NCBI RefSeq assembly: GCF_003917135.1
Contig: NZ_RPDI01000001.1
Span: forward strand, 62,001 to 126,000
DNA length: 64,000 bases
Source: Leucobacter chromiireducens
GTDB taxonomy: Bacteria; Actinomycetota; Actinomycetes; Actinomycetales; Microbacteriaceae
Reading direction: 5' to 3'
The notes under the pieces are model-generated. The model was not told where the DNA came from. It searched no databases and saw only the letters and a program-made list of their open reading frames with translations. Shown one piece after another: positions 25,143 through 33,580 of the stretch. The translations under genes were made by a program, and so were the position numbers. Position 1 is the stretch's first letter. Every line of letters starts with the position of its first letter.

Positions 25143-27968
25143 ATGAGGCACTGGGGGAGCACCGGGATCGCGTCGCGTCGAGATGCGACGCATTCCGGCC
25201 AAAAGAAGCGAGTGCTCGGCCGAAGCGCCGCAGTGTTCGCCGCGGTGCTCGCACTCCTCGCCGGCCCGCTCCTGAGCGCGACAGGCGCGCAGGCGGTCAC
25301 GCACACGTTCCTGCTGAACTCGCTCGATGCGACCACGACCGCAAAGGACATCAACGTCGGAGACGGCGTCTGCGCCACCGCGGCGGGGACCTGCACCATG
25401 CAGGCGGCGCTGCAGGAGACGAACGCGCTGAACCTTCCGGCGGGCGCCGCGCTGATCACGGTTGCGCCGGGTCTCACCGGCAACATCAACCCGGTGGTCG
25501 CGAGCCGCATGGACACCACCGCGGTCTCCAACTTCGACGTCGGCGCGCACTACCTGGTGACCGCGCCGGTGACCATCGACCTGAAGAACCAGGTCACGAT
25601 GGAGACGCTGCTGGACTCGGCCCCGACGATGTTCCACGTGAACGGGCCAGACGTCAACTTCCTGAACATGGACAACGTGCTCTCGGGCGAGACCTCGTTC
25701 GTGATGGGTCCGAAGGCCGACGGCGTCGTCATCGACGGCGGGACGACGCTGACGCAGCGCAGCTACGCCCCTGAGCGCTTCGTGATCTACCGCGAGGGCG
25801 CGAAGAACATCACCGTCAAGAACTACCGACTCCAGGGCTTCTACCCTGGTACGGCGCTCTTCTACTTCAACCAGCAGTCGAGCACGCCCGTGGAGAACAT
25901 CCTCATCGACAACGTGCGGGTCACCTACACCGTCGGCGGCGCCTGCAGCGCGCTTGACGGATCCGGCTGCCGCAACGACGTCATCGGCTTCTATCAGCGA
26001 GGCGCGAACGCGGTGCTGGACGGCTTCACGTTCACGAACTCCTTCGTGTCGAACATCACCACGAACGCGGTGTTCCCGTTCACCACGGCCGCCGCGGCTG
26101 GTAGCAGCGTGAAGGCGTCGAACATCACGATCTCGAACAACCAGTTCATCAACATGCAGGGGTCGGGCGGATCCGGTGTGCACAACGCGCTCATCGCCCT
26201 CCCGTACGGCCCGATGGGCGGGACCAACGTGATCGAGAACAACGAGGTCACGCGCGCCACGAGCGGGCACGCGTACGCCGTGTCCTGGGTCGGCACCACC
26301 GCCTCGGGCAGCGCCGGTGACCTCCGCATCTCGAACAACTACTTCAACGGCTACTCGAGCACCTCGATCTACCTGAACAACACGGGTGACGTGCTCGTCG
26401 AGAAGAACACGTTCGGCGCGCGCAGTGCGAGCCAGGCGCGGCCCGCGGTCGCCGAGGAGACCCGCGACGGCGCGTCCACGCTGATCGACAACGCCCTGAA
26501 CGCCAACAATCGCGTGAACACGTGGTACCCCTCGGCGGACGCCGCGGTGCTCACCACGGACGTGCCGGCTGGCGCGCAGGAGGTGGAGTCCCCGCTCGCG
26601 GAAGACATCCCGGTGTGCGTCGCGACGCTCGACGTGCAGGCCCCCGCAACCGGTCCCTTCCCCTCGGCGGCCGTTGATCTCGACCTGTATTGGACCCAGG
26701 ATCGCACCGCGGAGATCTACCTCGGCCGCGTGACGCAGGTCTCGGGCTCGGCGGCGAAGCTCGTGCTCGAGCTCCCGGTCGGCGCGCAGAAGTTCCCGTC
26801 CACCGTCGTCGGGGAGTTCGACGAGGCCACGATTGTCGACGCCGCAACCGGCAAGGCCGGCGGCTACCTCCGGCTCCAGACCATCGGGAACGCAGGCACG
26901 CAGTCCTCGCAGCTCTCCCGGACGGTCGGCTTCAGCGGCAGCTGCCGCCCGGAACTCACGATTAACCAGGCGGACACCCAGAACGATTCGACGCTGGCGC
27001 GCGATCTGCACTACACGGTGGAGTCGTCCCTGCCACTCGATCCGGCATCCGTGACGGCAGCGATCGTCGACGTCACCGCGACCGCGGTCACCGAGACCAT
27101 CGACGCTGGGCGGCTGAACCCACGATCCGTCACCGTGAGCCCCGTGCCGGGCAGCGAGAACAAGAAGTTCGATGTGATCGCACGCGTCAACGATTCGGCG
27201 CGGGTCACCGCGGCGATCGCCGCGGAAAAGGTCATGAGCACCGGCGGGCTGAAGAACGCTGCCGCTGCGAAGAGCACCGACCCGAACATCACGTTCATCA
27301 ACCCGATCTCGACGAAGCCGAGTTCGTTCACGCTCGTCACCGGCGAGCCGGACGGCAAGCAATACGGTTTCACGGTCGCCTCCGGCGCGCCGACCCCGAG
27401 CGCTGACCTGGTGTTCACCGGTGTGCTCGATCAGGCAGGGGTGGACAACAGTGTGAAGCTATCCACCACGAGCCCGGTGATCCCCGCTGGGAAGACCAGT
27501 TCTGACAAGGTGCGCGTCACCGCGGCAGCTGGCGACGTGGTCGCGAACACTCCGGTGAGCGTCGCACACACCGTCGCCTCTGACGACTCGAACTACGACG
27601 GACTGGTGGTGCGCGCCACCACGGTGAAGCTCTTCTCGACGGACCCATCGATCCGGATCACGAAGCGGGCGTTCGTCGATGTCGCGGACAAGGCATCGCC
27701 CGAGCGGATCATGGCGACGGGCACCGAGGCGCTGAGCGGCACTCGGCTCACCGACGGCCAGGCGGTCTGCTTCGTCTACCAGGTGTCAAACATCTCGGCC
27801 GACGACTGGGCCACGAAGCTCACGGATGTGACCGTGACCGACACCGATGCGCGCCTCGGCACCAACGGCGTGATCGGGACGGTGGCCGAGCTCGGTGTTG
27901 GCCAGAGCACACTCCTCTCGGCGTGCGGCTCACTGATCCCCGTTGATACGACGGTCACCGCACCGTAA
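25143..27968 (+). CDS. Secreted right-handed beta-helix surface protein
   Basis: 941 residues. A long N-region signal peptide (RSAAVFAAVLALLAGPLLSA, cut near AQA-VT) is followed by a CSLREA-like segment (GVCATAAGTCTMQAALQETNAL). Many beta-helix coils follow with N-ladder motifs (ITISNNQFINMQG, VIENNEVTRATSG, LRISNNYFNGYSS, VLVEKNTFGARS). The C-terminal part (about 560-941) has Ig-like segments ending in a DUF11-type domain, and no LPXTG. GGAGGG precedes the ATG. The stop overlaps the next gene region, and all following genes encode SipW-type fibre components. It is probably a large component or cargo of that surface structure, but the role is inferred from context only. Confidence 0.75.
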   Translation: MRHWGSTGIASRRDATHSGQKKRVLGRSAAVFAAVLALLAGPLLSATGAQAVTHTFLLNSLDATTTAKDINVGDGVCATAAGTCTMQAALQETNALNLPAGAALITVAPGLTGNINPVVASRMDTTAVSNFDVGAHYLVTAPVTIDLKNQVTMETLLDSAPTMFHVNGPDVNFLNMDNVLSGETSFVMGPKADGVVIDGGTTLTQRSYAPERFVIYREGAKNITVKNYRLQGFYPGTALFYFNQQSSTPVENILIDNVRVTYTVGGACSALDGSGCRNDVIGFYQRGANAVLDGFTFTNSFVSNITTNAVFPFTTAAAAGSSVKASNITISNNQFINMQGSGGSGVHNALIALPYGPMGGTNVIENNEVTRATSGHAYAVSWVGTTASGSAGDLRISNNYFNGYSSTSIYLNNTGDVLVEKNTFGARSASQARPAVAEETRDGASTLIDNALNANNRVNTWYPSADAAVLTTDVPAGAQEVESPLAEDIPVCVATLDVQAPATGPFPSAAVDLDLYWTQDRTAEIYLGRVTQVSGSAAKLVLELPVGAQKFPSTVVGEFDEATIVDAATGKAGGYLRLQTIGNAGTQSSQLSRTVGFSGSCRPELTINQADTQNDSTLARDLHYTVESSLPLDPASVTAAIVDVTATAVTETIDAGRLNPRSVTVSPVPGSENKKFDVIARVNDSARVTAAIAAEKVMSTGGLKNAAAAKSTDPNITFINPISTKPSSFTLVTGEPDGKQYGFTVASGAPTPSADLVFTGVLDQAGVDNSVKLSTTSPVIPAGKTSSDKVRVTAAAGDVVANTPVSVAHTVASDDSNYDGLVVRATTVKLFSTDPSIRITKRAFVDVADKASPERIMATGTEALSGTRLTDGQAVCFVYQVSNISADDWATKLTDVTVTDTDARLGTNGVIGTVAELGVGQSTLLSACGSLIPVDTTVTAP

Positions 27969-28015
27969 TGCGACTCCAACAGACAGTTCAGACAGCAGGA
28001 AGGCGGGTGAGCGGG

Positions 28016-28663
28016 ATGAAGTACAGAACACAACTCATTGCGGGAGCCTCGCTCGCTGCGGTCGGAGTGATCGCGGCAGCCGGCATGGCTGTGGCGCTCT
28101 GGAAGGCTGAGGCCTCGTTCTCGGGCGGCGCCGTCACCGCCGGTGACCTGAACGTTGTGACCGGTGCGGGCACCTGGGAGCAGATCACGCCAGGGGTGAC
28201 CGCCCCGGCACACGGCACGCTCAGCGGTGGCACCGCCGGCTTTCACTCGATGCCGGGCGACGTGATCGAGATTTCGGTCCCGATCACGACCACGATGCGT
28301 GGCGACAACCTGAACGCGGCGCTCGCCGTCGATACCGGCGCTGGGGCGACCAGCGACATCGAGGCGGGGAACATCTCCGCGAGTTACCGCATTGAGGACG
28401 GTGCTGGCGCGCAGGTTGCGCCGGTCACCGGTGAGGCGCAGCTCGGCACCCCCGTGCGCGTCCCCGGGCTGGAGAGCTCGAACGCGGGAGTCACCGCGGA
28501 CTGGACCGTCGTCGTCACCGTTTCGGTGCTCGGCGACTATCGGTGGACCGCCGAGCAGCCACTGCTTGACCTCGCATCCTGGTCTGTTGACGGGATCGAC
28601 GTTGAGCTGCAGCAGGTGCGCGAGGGCGCCGGCTTCGTGACGGCCGGGGGTGGGGCAGAGTGA
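28016..28663 (+). CDS. TasA/CalY-like fibre protein 1 (alternate-type signal peptide)
   Basis: 215 residues if started at ATG 28016; GTG 28007 and ATG 27968 are in-frame alternatives. The N-terminus (IAGASLAAVGVIAAAGMAVALWKAEASFSGG) is a SipW-type signal peptide: a hydrophobic core directly followed by an ALW-A-SFSGG-x-V-x-AGDLNV pattern that forms the start of the mature beta-sandwich. Such camelysin/TasA proteins assemble into extracellular fibres. It overlaps the next gene by 4 nt. Confidence 0.75.
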   Translation: MKYRTQLIAGASLAAVGVIAAAGMAVALWKAEASFSGGAVTAGDLNVVTGAGTWEQITPGVTAPAHGTLSGGTAGFHSMPGDVIEISVPITTTMRGDNLNAALAVDTGAGATSDIEAGNISASYRIEDGAGAQVAPVTGEAQLGTPVRVPGLESSNAGVTADWTVVVTVSVLGDYRWTAEQPLLDLASWSVDGIDVELQQVREGAGFVTAGGGAE

Positions 28664-29565
28664 AGACTCGAACCAGGAACCTGCTGATCGGCGGCTGTGT
28701 CGTCGCGCTGATGGGCGGCGCACTCGTGGCGAACGCGCTCTGGAGCGCGCAGACCGACGCGCCGGTGCCGGACGTCGCTGTTGGCGCGGTGCGCTTCTCC
28801 GCGGAGGCGTCGCTCGACGCGAAGACCCGAGAGTTCTCAACCGGCGGGGCGCCAGTGAGCGTCACGCTGCCTGGCGCAACGATCATCAAAGTGCTGGATC
28901 AGACCTCGGTCGACGCGGAGCCCGTGATCTGGCGTTTCACGGCACGAGGGACCGCCCTCGGCATTGCCGGCCTGAACTACAGCGTCTCGGCTTCCGCGCA
29001 GCGCAGCGACGACGACGCGCACGACCTCACCGCAGGAATCGCGAAGCCGGGAACCGTGTTGGAGCAGAGCACCATGAAGGTGTACCCGGCGGCCGCCGGC
29101 GGAGACTGCTCAACGGTGCCGGCCACTCCCGCGCTCGGCGAGGGAGAGACCCCCAAGAACGTGTACCTGTTCGACGCCGATGACGCAGAACTCCAGGCCC
29201 CCGGCGCCGCCCTCGGTGGCGCAGAGTCGGCCCAGGAGTGGTGCGTGGCGCTCGACTGGAACGATGTCGCTGACGGCACATACGTCAACGACGTGCACGT
29301 GACCAGCCTCGCGGAGGACGGCAGCTCGAACGGTGCGACCGCACGGTGGCACGCAGCGGTCGGATACCCGCCAGCGCTTGAACTTCTCGGCGTCTACCGC
29401 AACCGCGCGCTCGCCGAGGCGACCGCGGAGGACACGACCCGGGCGCGGGCCACGGCCGACTGGTCAGCCGATGTGTACCCGGATCCATCCGGCGAACCCG
29501 ACGTGGTGATCGAACTCGATCCCATTGTCACCACCCTCAACCCGAACGTCGATCCCAGGGATTAG
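28660..29565 (+). CDS. TasA/CalY-like fibre protein 2 (diverged)
   Basis: 301 residues from a GTG overlapping the previous stop. A signal peptide of the same type (LIGGCVVALMGGALVANALWSAQT) begins it. It lacks the SFSGG-AGDLN signature but keeps ALWSA and a following VAVGAVRFSAEA strand. It is longer than its neighbours and has a pair of cysteines (GGDCSTVP, QEWCVALDW) that may form a disulfide. It is probably an accessory or capping subunit of the fibre. Confidence 0.65.
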   Translation: MKTRTRNLLIGGCVVALMGGALVANALWSAQTDAPVPDVAVGAVRFSAEASLDAKTREFSTGGAPVSVTLPGATIIKVLDQTSVDAEPVIWRFTARGTALGIAGLNYSVSASAQRSDDDAHDLTAGIAKPGTVLEQSTMKVYPAAAGGDCSTVPATPALGEGETPKNVYLFDADDAELQAPGAALGGAESAQEWCVALDWNDVADGTYVNDVHVTSLAEDGSSNGATARWHAAVGYPPALELLGVYRNRALAEATAEDTTRARATADWSADVYPDPSGEPDVVIELDPIVTTLNPNVDPRD

Positions 29566-29681
29566 TTCCCCGACGGCTGCGGGTTCCCCGAAGAGCAGTA
29601 CCGATTTCCCACCACTTGGTCGCGTCGACGAGCGCCGTCACGACCCTCCCTTCCCCCAAGCGCTCATCTAGGAGAGAACAC

Positions 29682-30500
29682 ATGTCTGAAATGAATCGCG
29701 ACCAGATCATCGTCATCAGCGAGCCGAAGAAGCGCCGTCGTGGCCTGCTCTGGGTGGCCGCTGGCGCCGCAGCGCTCCTCGCTGGCGGCTCGACCTTCGC
29801 GCTGTGGTCCGCCTCGGACACGTTCTCCGGTGGCACCATCACCGCCGGCGACCTGAACATCGAGCAGCTCGAGGACACCTCGTTCTGGGATGTCTCGAAC
29901 GACCGGAAGGACGCGACCGCGACCGTCGGCGCGACCGACGGCTCGCAGCTCGGCCACCAGATCGACGATGTCAACGCCTGGCGTATCGCCCCGGGCGACA
30001 AGCTCGCGGCGTCGTTCGAGGCCACCGCGACGCTCGACGGTGACAACCTCGTTGCCCGCGTCGGCATCGATGGCCTGGACAAGCTGACGAACACCATCAC
30101 CGGCATGAACTACAGCTACGAGGTCTACTACGGCGACAAGCTGCTCGTCAGCGAGACCGCGCTGCCCACCTCGGCTGACGCGCCGCTCCTGTACCTCTCG
30201 GCCCCCGCGACCGGCCAGGCATCGGGGTCGGAGGATGCGAAGAACGGGATCCTCGGCTCGACCGCGACGGCCGTCACCGGCACCGCCGCGCAGAGCGCCG
30301 TCTTCGGCATGCCGGCCACCACGGCCGAGCTGAACGTCGTCATCTACGCGTCCTTCTACGAGGACCAGAATGCCGACTTCCGTTACCAGGACACCGACGT
30401 GACGGTCACCGACCGTACTGATGTGTCGCTCGCCGACACGCTGGGTGACCTCACCGTCTCGCTGTCGCAGGTCCGCGACACGGGCGCGCAGTTCAACTAA
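29682..30500 (+). CDS. TasA/CalY-like fibre protein 3 (major subunit candidate)
   Basis: 272 residues. After a basic N-tail (PKKRRRG) comes a hydrophobic core and then FALWSASDTFSGGTITAGDLNI, the canonical start of SipW substrates. TATLDGDNLVARVGIDG closely matches protein 1 (TTMRGDNLNAALAVDTG), showing common ancestry. TAGGAGAG precedes the ATG. It is followed by a hairpin without a T-run, a common way to keep a major structural subunit more abundant than the downstream peptidase. Confidence 0.8.
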   Translation: MSEMNRDQIIVISEPKKRRRGLLWVAAGAAALLAGGSTFALWSASDTFSGGTITAGDLNIEQLEDTSFWDVSNDRKDATATVGATDGSQLGHQIDDVNAWRIAPGDKLAASFEATATLDGDNLVARVGIDGLDKLTNTITGMNYSYEVYYGDKLLVSETALPTSADAPLLYLSAPATGQASGSEDAKNGILGSTATAVTGTAAQSAVFGMPATTAELNVVIYASFYEDQNADFRYQDTDVTVTDRTDVSLADTLGDLTVSLSQVRDTGAQFN

Positions 30501-30508
30501 GGAGCCCT

Positions 30509-30538
30509 CGGGCTGGCCGCCGTCAGGCGGCCAGCCCG
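30509..30538 (+). terminator. Intercistronic hairpin between fibre subunit and signal peptidase
   Basis: CGGGCTGGCCGCC pairs perfectly with GGCGGCCAGCCCG over a 4-nt loop (GTCA). No T-run follows, so partial termination or mRNA stabilisation is likely. Confidence 0.7.
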
Positions 30539-30588
30539 CTGCCCCGTCCGCTTTCCCCGTTTCTCGCCCACCGGAAGTGAGCCGCCGC

Positions 30589-31497
30589 ATGAGTATTCGA
30601 CGTCAGGTCCGCCGCCTCACCTCCCGTGGTGCGGAGACACGTAATTGGTATGAGTCGCCCTGGCGCATCGTCGGTCGGGCGTTCGCCTCAGCGCTCGCGC
30701 TTGCCGCGATCATCGTGCTGCTCGCGATCGTGGTGGTGCCGCGGATTCTCGGTGGCGACTCATTTACCGTGCTCTCCGGCTCGATGGAGCCCACCTTTGC
30801 CCCCGGCGATGTCGTCGTGGTGAAGGGCGTCAGCGAAGCCGAGGTCTGCATGGACATTTCGGTCGGGACGATCGTGACCTTTCTCCCGAAGCCGAACGAC
30901 CCGACGCTCATCACCCACCGCGTGGTGGGCAAGACCATCGGCACGTTCGACGACGGCACGAACTGCCGGTTGATCACCCAGGGCGACGCGAACTCTTCGG
31001 TTGACGAGCCGATTTCTCCCTCGCAGGTGCGCGGAGTGTTCATGTTCGGGATCCCGAAGCTCGGTTGGGTCCGCCAGTGGGTCAGTGAGAACACCATGCT
31101 GGTGGTGGGGATCGCAGCTGCGGCGCTCGTGATCGGCGGGCTGTGGTCCTCGTTCAGGCGTCCACGCACCACCGTGCTGAGTGTGCCGAGGCCAGGCGGT
31201 TCGGCCGGGTCGGGTGCGCCGAACGGCGGCGGCGCGGCAGCGCGCGGCGCGGCCCTCCCCGCGAGCGATCCGGCGCCTGGCAGAGACCATGCGCTGCGCG
31301 AGCGCGAACTTGAGCTCCGCGAGCGTGAGCTCGAACTGCGCGAGCGCGAACTCGCGTTCGCGATGCAGCGCGCGCCGCAGGCCGAGGCGGTTGCGCCGAG
31401 CTTCGATACCGAACTGCTCACCCCCGAACGTTTCTTTGGCGCCGTCAGCGAGGACGAGGCCACCGATCTCCCAGCGACCAATCGAATTGAGGCGTGA
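30589..31497 (+). CDS. sipW: SipW-type signal peptidase I with charged heptad tail
   Basis: 302 residues. An N-terminal membrane anchor (about 30-50) precedes the catalytic serine in VLSGSMEPTFAPGD (Ser65). Box D-like THRVVG supplies His110 where ordinary bacterial enzymes have Lys, so this is the ER/archaeal-type Ser-His enzyme typical of SipW. A second helix (MLVVGIAAAALVIGG) leads to a Gly/Ala-rich linker and a striking repeat of RERELEL units (three near-identical heptads, encoded about 31295-31362), then a short tail. It should cleave the three TasA/CalY-like precursors encoded just upstream. The heptad tail is not part of the usual family and may form a cytoplasmic coiled coil. Confidence 0.85.
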   Translation: MSIRRQVRRLTSRGAETRNWYESPWRIVGRAFASALALAAIIVLLAIVVVPRILGGDSFTVLSGSMEPTFAPGDVVVVKGVSEAEVCMDISVGTIVTFLPKPNDPTLITHRVVGKTIGTFDDGTNCRLITQGDANSSVDEPISPSQVRGVFMFGIPKLGWVRQWVSENTMLVVGIAAAALVIGGLWSSFRRPRTTVLSVPRPGGSAGSGAPNGGGAAARGAALPASDPAPGRDHALRERELELRERELELRERELAFAMQRAPQAEAVAPSFDTELLTPERFFGAVSEDEATDLPATNRIEA

Positions 31498-31499
31498 TG

Positions 31500-32471
31500 A
31501 TGTCCCCGTCACTCAACACGAGCGACCCGCGGCTGGTGGCACTCGCCGTTGACTCGCGCGATGGCCTGTCGACGCGCGGCCGGGCGATCGCCTGGGTGCT
31601 CGCGATCCTCCTGCTTGCGACCTCGGTGCTCGCCCTCGCGGCTGCGGATGCACTGCCGTTCACTGGCGCGCGAGCGCAGGACTCCGTGTCGGCGAACGCG
31701 AACCCGGCACTCCCCGAACGCCTCGGCGGAGCCGCTTCGAACCCGTCGGCGGTGCGCGCGGATCCCGCCGTGATCGAAGCGAGCTGGGACGGGCCAGCGG
31801 TCCATCTCGACTGGACCGGTGCTGAGTACGCTCGCGCCGAGACGACATTCATCGGTGACCGCGTTGCCGCCCCGGGCGACCGCGTGGTGCGCACGCTCAA
31901 CGTGGTCAATGCCGGGCCGGGGAACGGCGTCGCTGCGGTCACGATCGACCTCGCCGAGGTGGTCCCCGAGGGCGCGCGGAACCCTGACCTCGCCGATGAC
32001 GTCACACTGTTCTGGGACATCGCGGGGGTGTCCGGCGAGGAGCGCTTCTCCGCGCTCGTTCTCGCTGGCCGCGCGAACGTTGCCGAGATCGCAGTGCCGC
32101 AGGGCGAGCGTGTGCCGGTGACCGTCGGTTTCGAGATGGACGCTGCGGTCGAGACCTCGCAGGCGCTCGGTGCCGATTCGACGGTGCTGCGCTTCGACGT
32201 CGGCGTCGAACTGAGCGGTGAGACCGAGTCCCCGACGATCCCGGCACTCGCGGTGACCGGTGCCACGGGAATCCTCGCGCTGATCGGGATCGCGATTGCC
32301 CTGCTGCTGATCGGTTGGCTGCTGCTGGCGCTCCGTCGCCGCACGCAGCGCTGCGACGAGTGCGACCGCGAACTCGGGCGTCACGATGAGCGGGTGGAAA
32401 TCCGCGAGTGGCGCGGCGCGAAGCGCACGCTGTGCGCCGAGTGCGCTCGCGTCGCGGTTCCCGCCGAGTAG
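31500..32471 (+). CDS. Two-helix membrane protein with cytoplasmic zinc ribbon
   Basis: About 323 residues; starts at 31494, 31497 and 31500 are all in frame, and GAGG spacing favours the last. An N-terminal helix (AIAWVLAILLLATSVLALAAA) is followed by an external domain of about 190 residues (beta-rich; RVVRTLNVVNAGPGNGVAAVTIDL). A second helix (TGILALIGIAIALLLIGWLLL) leads to a cytoplasmic tail with CDEC and, about 23 residues later, CAEC, a four-cysteine zinc ribbon. It is the last gene of the SipW locus, touching the peptidase gene. It could anchor or regulate fibre assembly; this is inferred from position. Confidence 0.6.
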   Translation: MSPSLNTSDPRLVALAVDSRDGLSTRGRAIAWVLAILLLATSVLALAAADALPFTGARAQDSVSANANPALPERLGGAASNPSAVRADPAVIEASWDGPAVHLDWTGAEYARAETTFIGDRVAAPGDRVVRTLNVVNAGPGNGVAAVTIDLAEVVPEGARNPDLADDVTLFWDIAGVSGEERFSALVLAGRANVAEIAVPQGERVPVTVGFEMDAAVETSQALGADSTVLRFDVGVELSGETESPTIPALAVTGATGILALIGIAIALLLIGWLLLALRRRTQRCDECDRELGRHDERVEIREWRGAKRTLCAECARVAVPAE

Positions 32472-32547
32472 CGTTCGTCGTCCCAACGGGCGCACGCGTC
32501 GTTCGCGTGCGCCCGTTCGCGTGCGCCCGCGCCCGCGCTGCCCCGCC

Positions 32548-32623
32548 GACCTCGCGCGGATCTTTCGATCGCGACCCGATTCTCGCGCGGATGCACGCGA
32601 GGTGGAAAGATGCGCGCGAGGTC
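32548..32623. repeat. Palindromic intergenic repeat family A, copy 3 (76 bp)
   Basis: The arms GACCTCGCGCGGATCTTTC (32548-32566) and GAAAGATGCGCGCGAGGTC (32605-32623) use different bases from copy 2 at stem positions 3 and 4, but the partner bases change too, so pairing is kept. The inner stem is CTCGCG/CGCGAG. It lies between the SipW locus and the tRNA-Arg terminator. Confidence 0.9.
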
Positions 32624-32675
32624 GATGTTGTCTGAGCGCCGTCTCGGCGGGAGAATGCAGCCCCATGACACGAAG

Positions 32676-32705
32676 AAACCCCCGCCGCTGTCGCGACGGG
32701 GGTTT
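32676..32705 (-). terminator. Terminator of tRNA-Arg
   Basis: AAACCCCCG and CGGGGGTTT form a perfect 9-bp stem starting 8 nt after the tRNA 3' end on the minus strand. The minus strand then reads TTTCTTCG, a weak T-tail. Confidence 0.85.
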
Positions 32706-32713
32706 CAGACTTG

Positions 32714-32787
32714 CGCGCCCCGAGGGATTCGAACCCCCGACCTTCTGATCCGTAGTCAGATGCTCTATCCAGCTGAGCTAGGGGCGC
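32714..32787 (-). tRNA. tRNA-Arg (anticodon ACG)
   Basis: The reverse complement folds as a cloverleaf. The acceptor is GCGCCCC/GGGGCGC with discriminator G, the D arm is GCTC/GAGC, the anticodon stem is TCTGA/TCAGA with loop CTACGGA (anticodon ACG), and the T arm is GGGGG-TTCGAAT-CCCTC. CCA is not encoded (CAA follows). The wobble A would be edited to inosine to read CGN codons. Confidence 0.95.
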
Positions 32788-32949
32788 ACGTTGGTGACCC
32801 AACTCAGTAAACATTACACGAGGCGATCTGGATATGAAAATTCAGGCGCGCATCCCGGGCGTGTGCCGCACGATTCCGCGGATCTGCCGCGGCCGCGCTC
32901 GCCGAGCGCGCGGGGCCGGTGCGCCGCGCGGCACGGTACCCTTGACGGC

Positions 32950-33519
32950 GTGCATGAGAACTCCACGCCGTCCACTGCCGCCGCCGCACCGGCCGGCGAC
33001 GCAGCGCAGCTCGCCCGCGCCGAATCCCTGATCCTCGAAGTTCCGGACTACCCGGCGGCCGGGATCCTGTTCCGCGACATCACACCGCTCCTCGCGGACG
33101 GCCCAGCGTTCCGAGCTACCGTTGCGGCGCTCATCGCGCCGTTCGCCGGCACCTTCGACGTGGTTGCCGGGCTCGAGGCGCGCGGTTTCCTCTTCGCGAG
33201 CGCCGCGGCATACGCGAGCGGGGCTGGCCTCATGCCGATCCGCAAGGCTGGCAAGCTGCCCCGGCCCGCCGCGACGATCGACTACTCGCTCGAGTACGGC
33301 GTCGCGGTCGTTGAGGCCCACGCCGACTTCCCGCGCGGCTCGCGCGTGCTGCTCATCGACGACGTCCTCGCCACCGGCGGCACGCTCGTCGCGGCGCGCT
33401 CCCTCATGCGCGAGCTCGGCTACGAGGTCGCAGGAACCTCGGTGCTGTTCGAGATCGATGACCTCGGCGGCCGCGACGCGCTGAACGATCCGGCGCTGCA
33501 CACGGTATTCCACAGCTAA
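32950..33519 (+). CDS. apt: Adenine phosphoribosyltransferase
   Basis: 189 residues. It converts adenine and PRPP to AMP (purine salvage, cytoplasm). It has the APT features IPDYP-like VPDYPAAGILFRDITPLL, GLEARGFLFA, MPIRKAGKLP and the PRPP-binding loop VLLIDDVLATGGT. The GTG at 32950 has no Shine-Dalgarno site but sits seven bases after a TACCCT -10 box (32937-32942), so the mRNA is probably leaderless. The roughly 20-residue N-terminal extension (Ala/Pro-rich) before the first conserved helix is a little longer than usual. A modest hairpin follows near 33532-33557. Confidence 0.9.
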   Translation: MHENSTPSTAAAAPAGDAAQLARAESLILEVPDYPAAGILFRDITPLLADGPAFRATVAALIAPFAGTFDVVAGLEARGFLFASAAAYASGAGLMPIRKAGKLPRPAATIDYSLEYGVAVVEAHADFPRGSRVLLIDDVLATGGTLVAARSLMRELGYEVAGTSVLFEIDDLGGRDALNDPALHTVFHS

Positions 33520-33580
33520 CGGCGCACCAGACCCCGGCGCAGCGGTTCCGGGGCACACGCGGTTCGGGGGAATCGGGAGT

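Noticed and set aside
25104-27362. Long open frame on the strand opposite the beta-helix gene
   Set aside because: It is an Arg/His-rich reading of the GC-biased antisense strand with no domain pattern. Similar long antisense frames lie over menD, the GGDEF gene and others and were ignored for the same reason.
31650-31690. LPFTG sequence near the N-terminus of the zinc-ribbon membrane protein, as a sortase signal
   Set aside because: It lies just after the first helix, not before a C-terminal helix and basic tail. The following ARA-Q looks like an ordinary signal-peptidase site, so the match is accidental.
24760-32787. Genomic island integrated at the tRNA-Arg gene
   Set aside because: No integrase and no second copy of the tRNA 3' end was seen. 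Bracketing by the repeats is the better-supported boundary.
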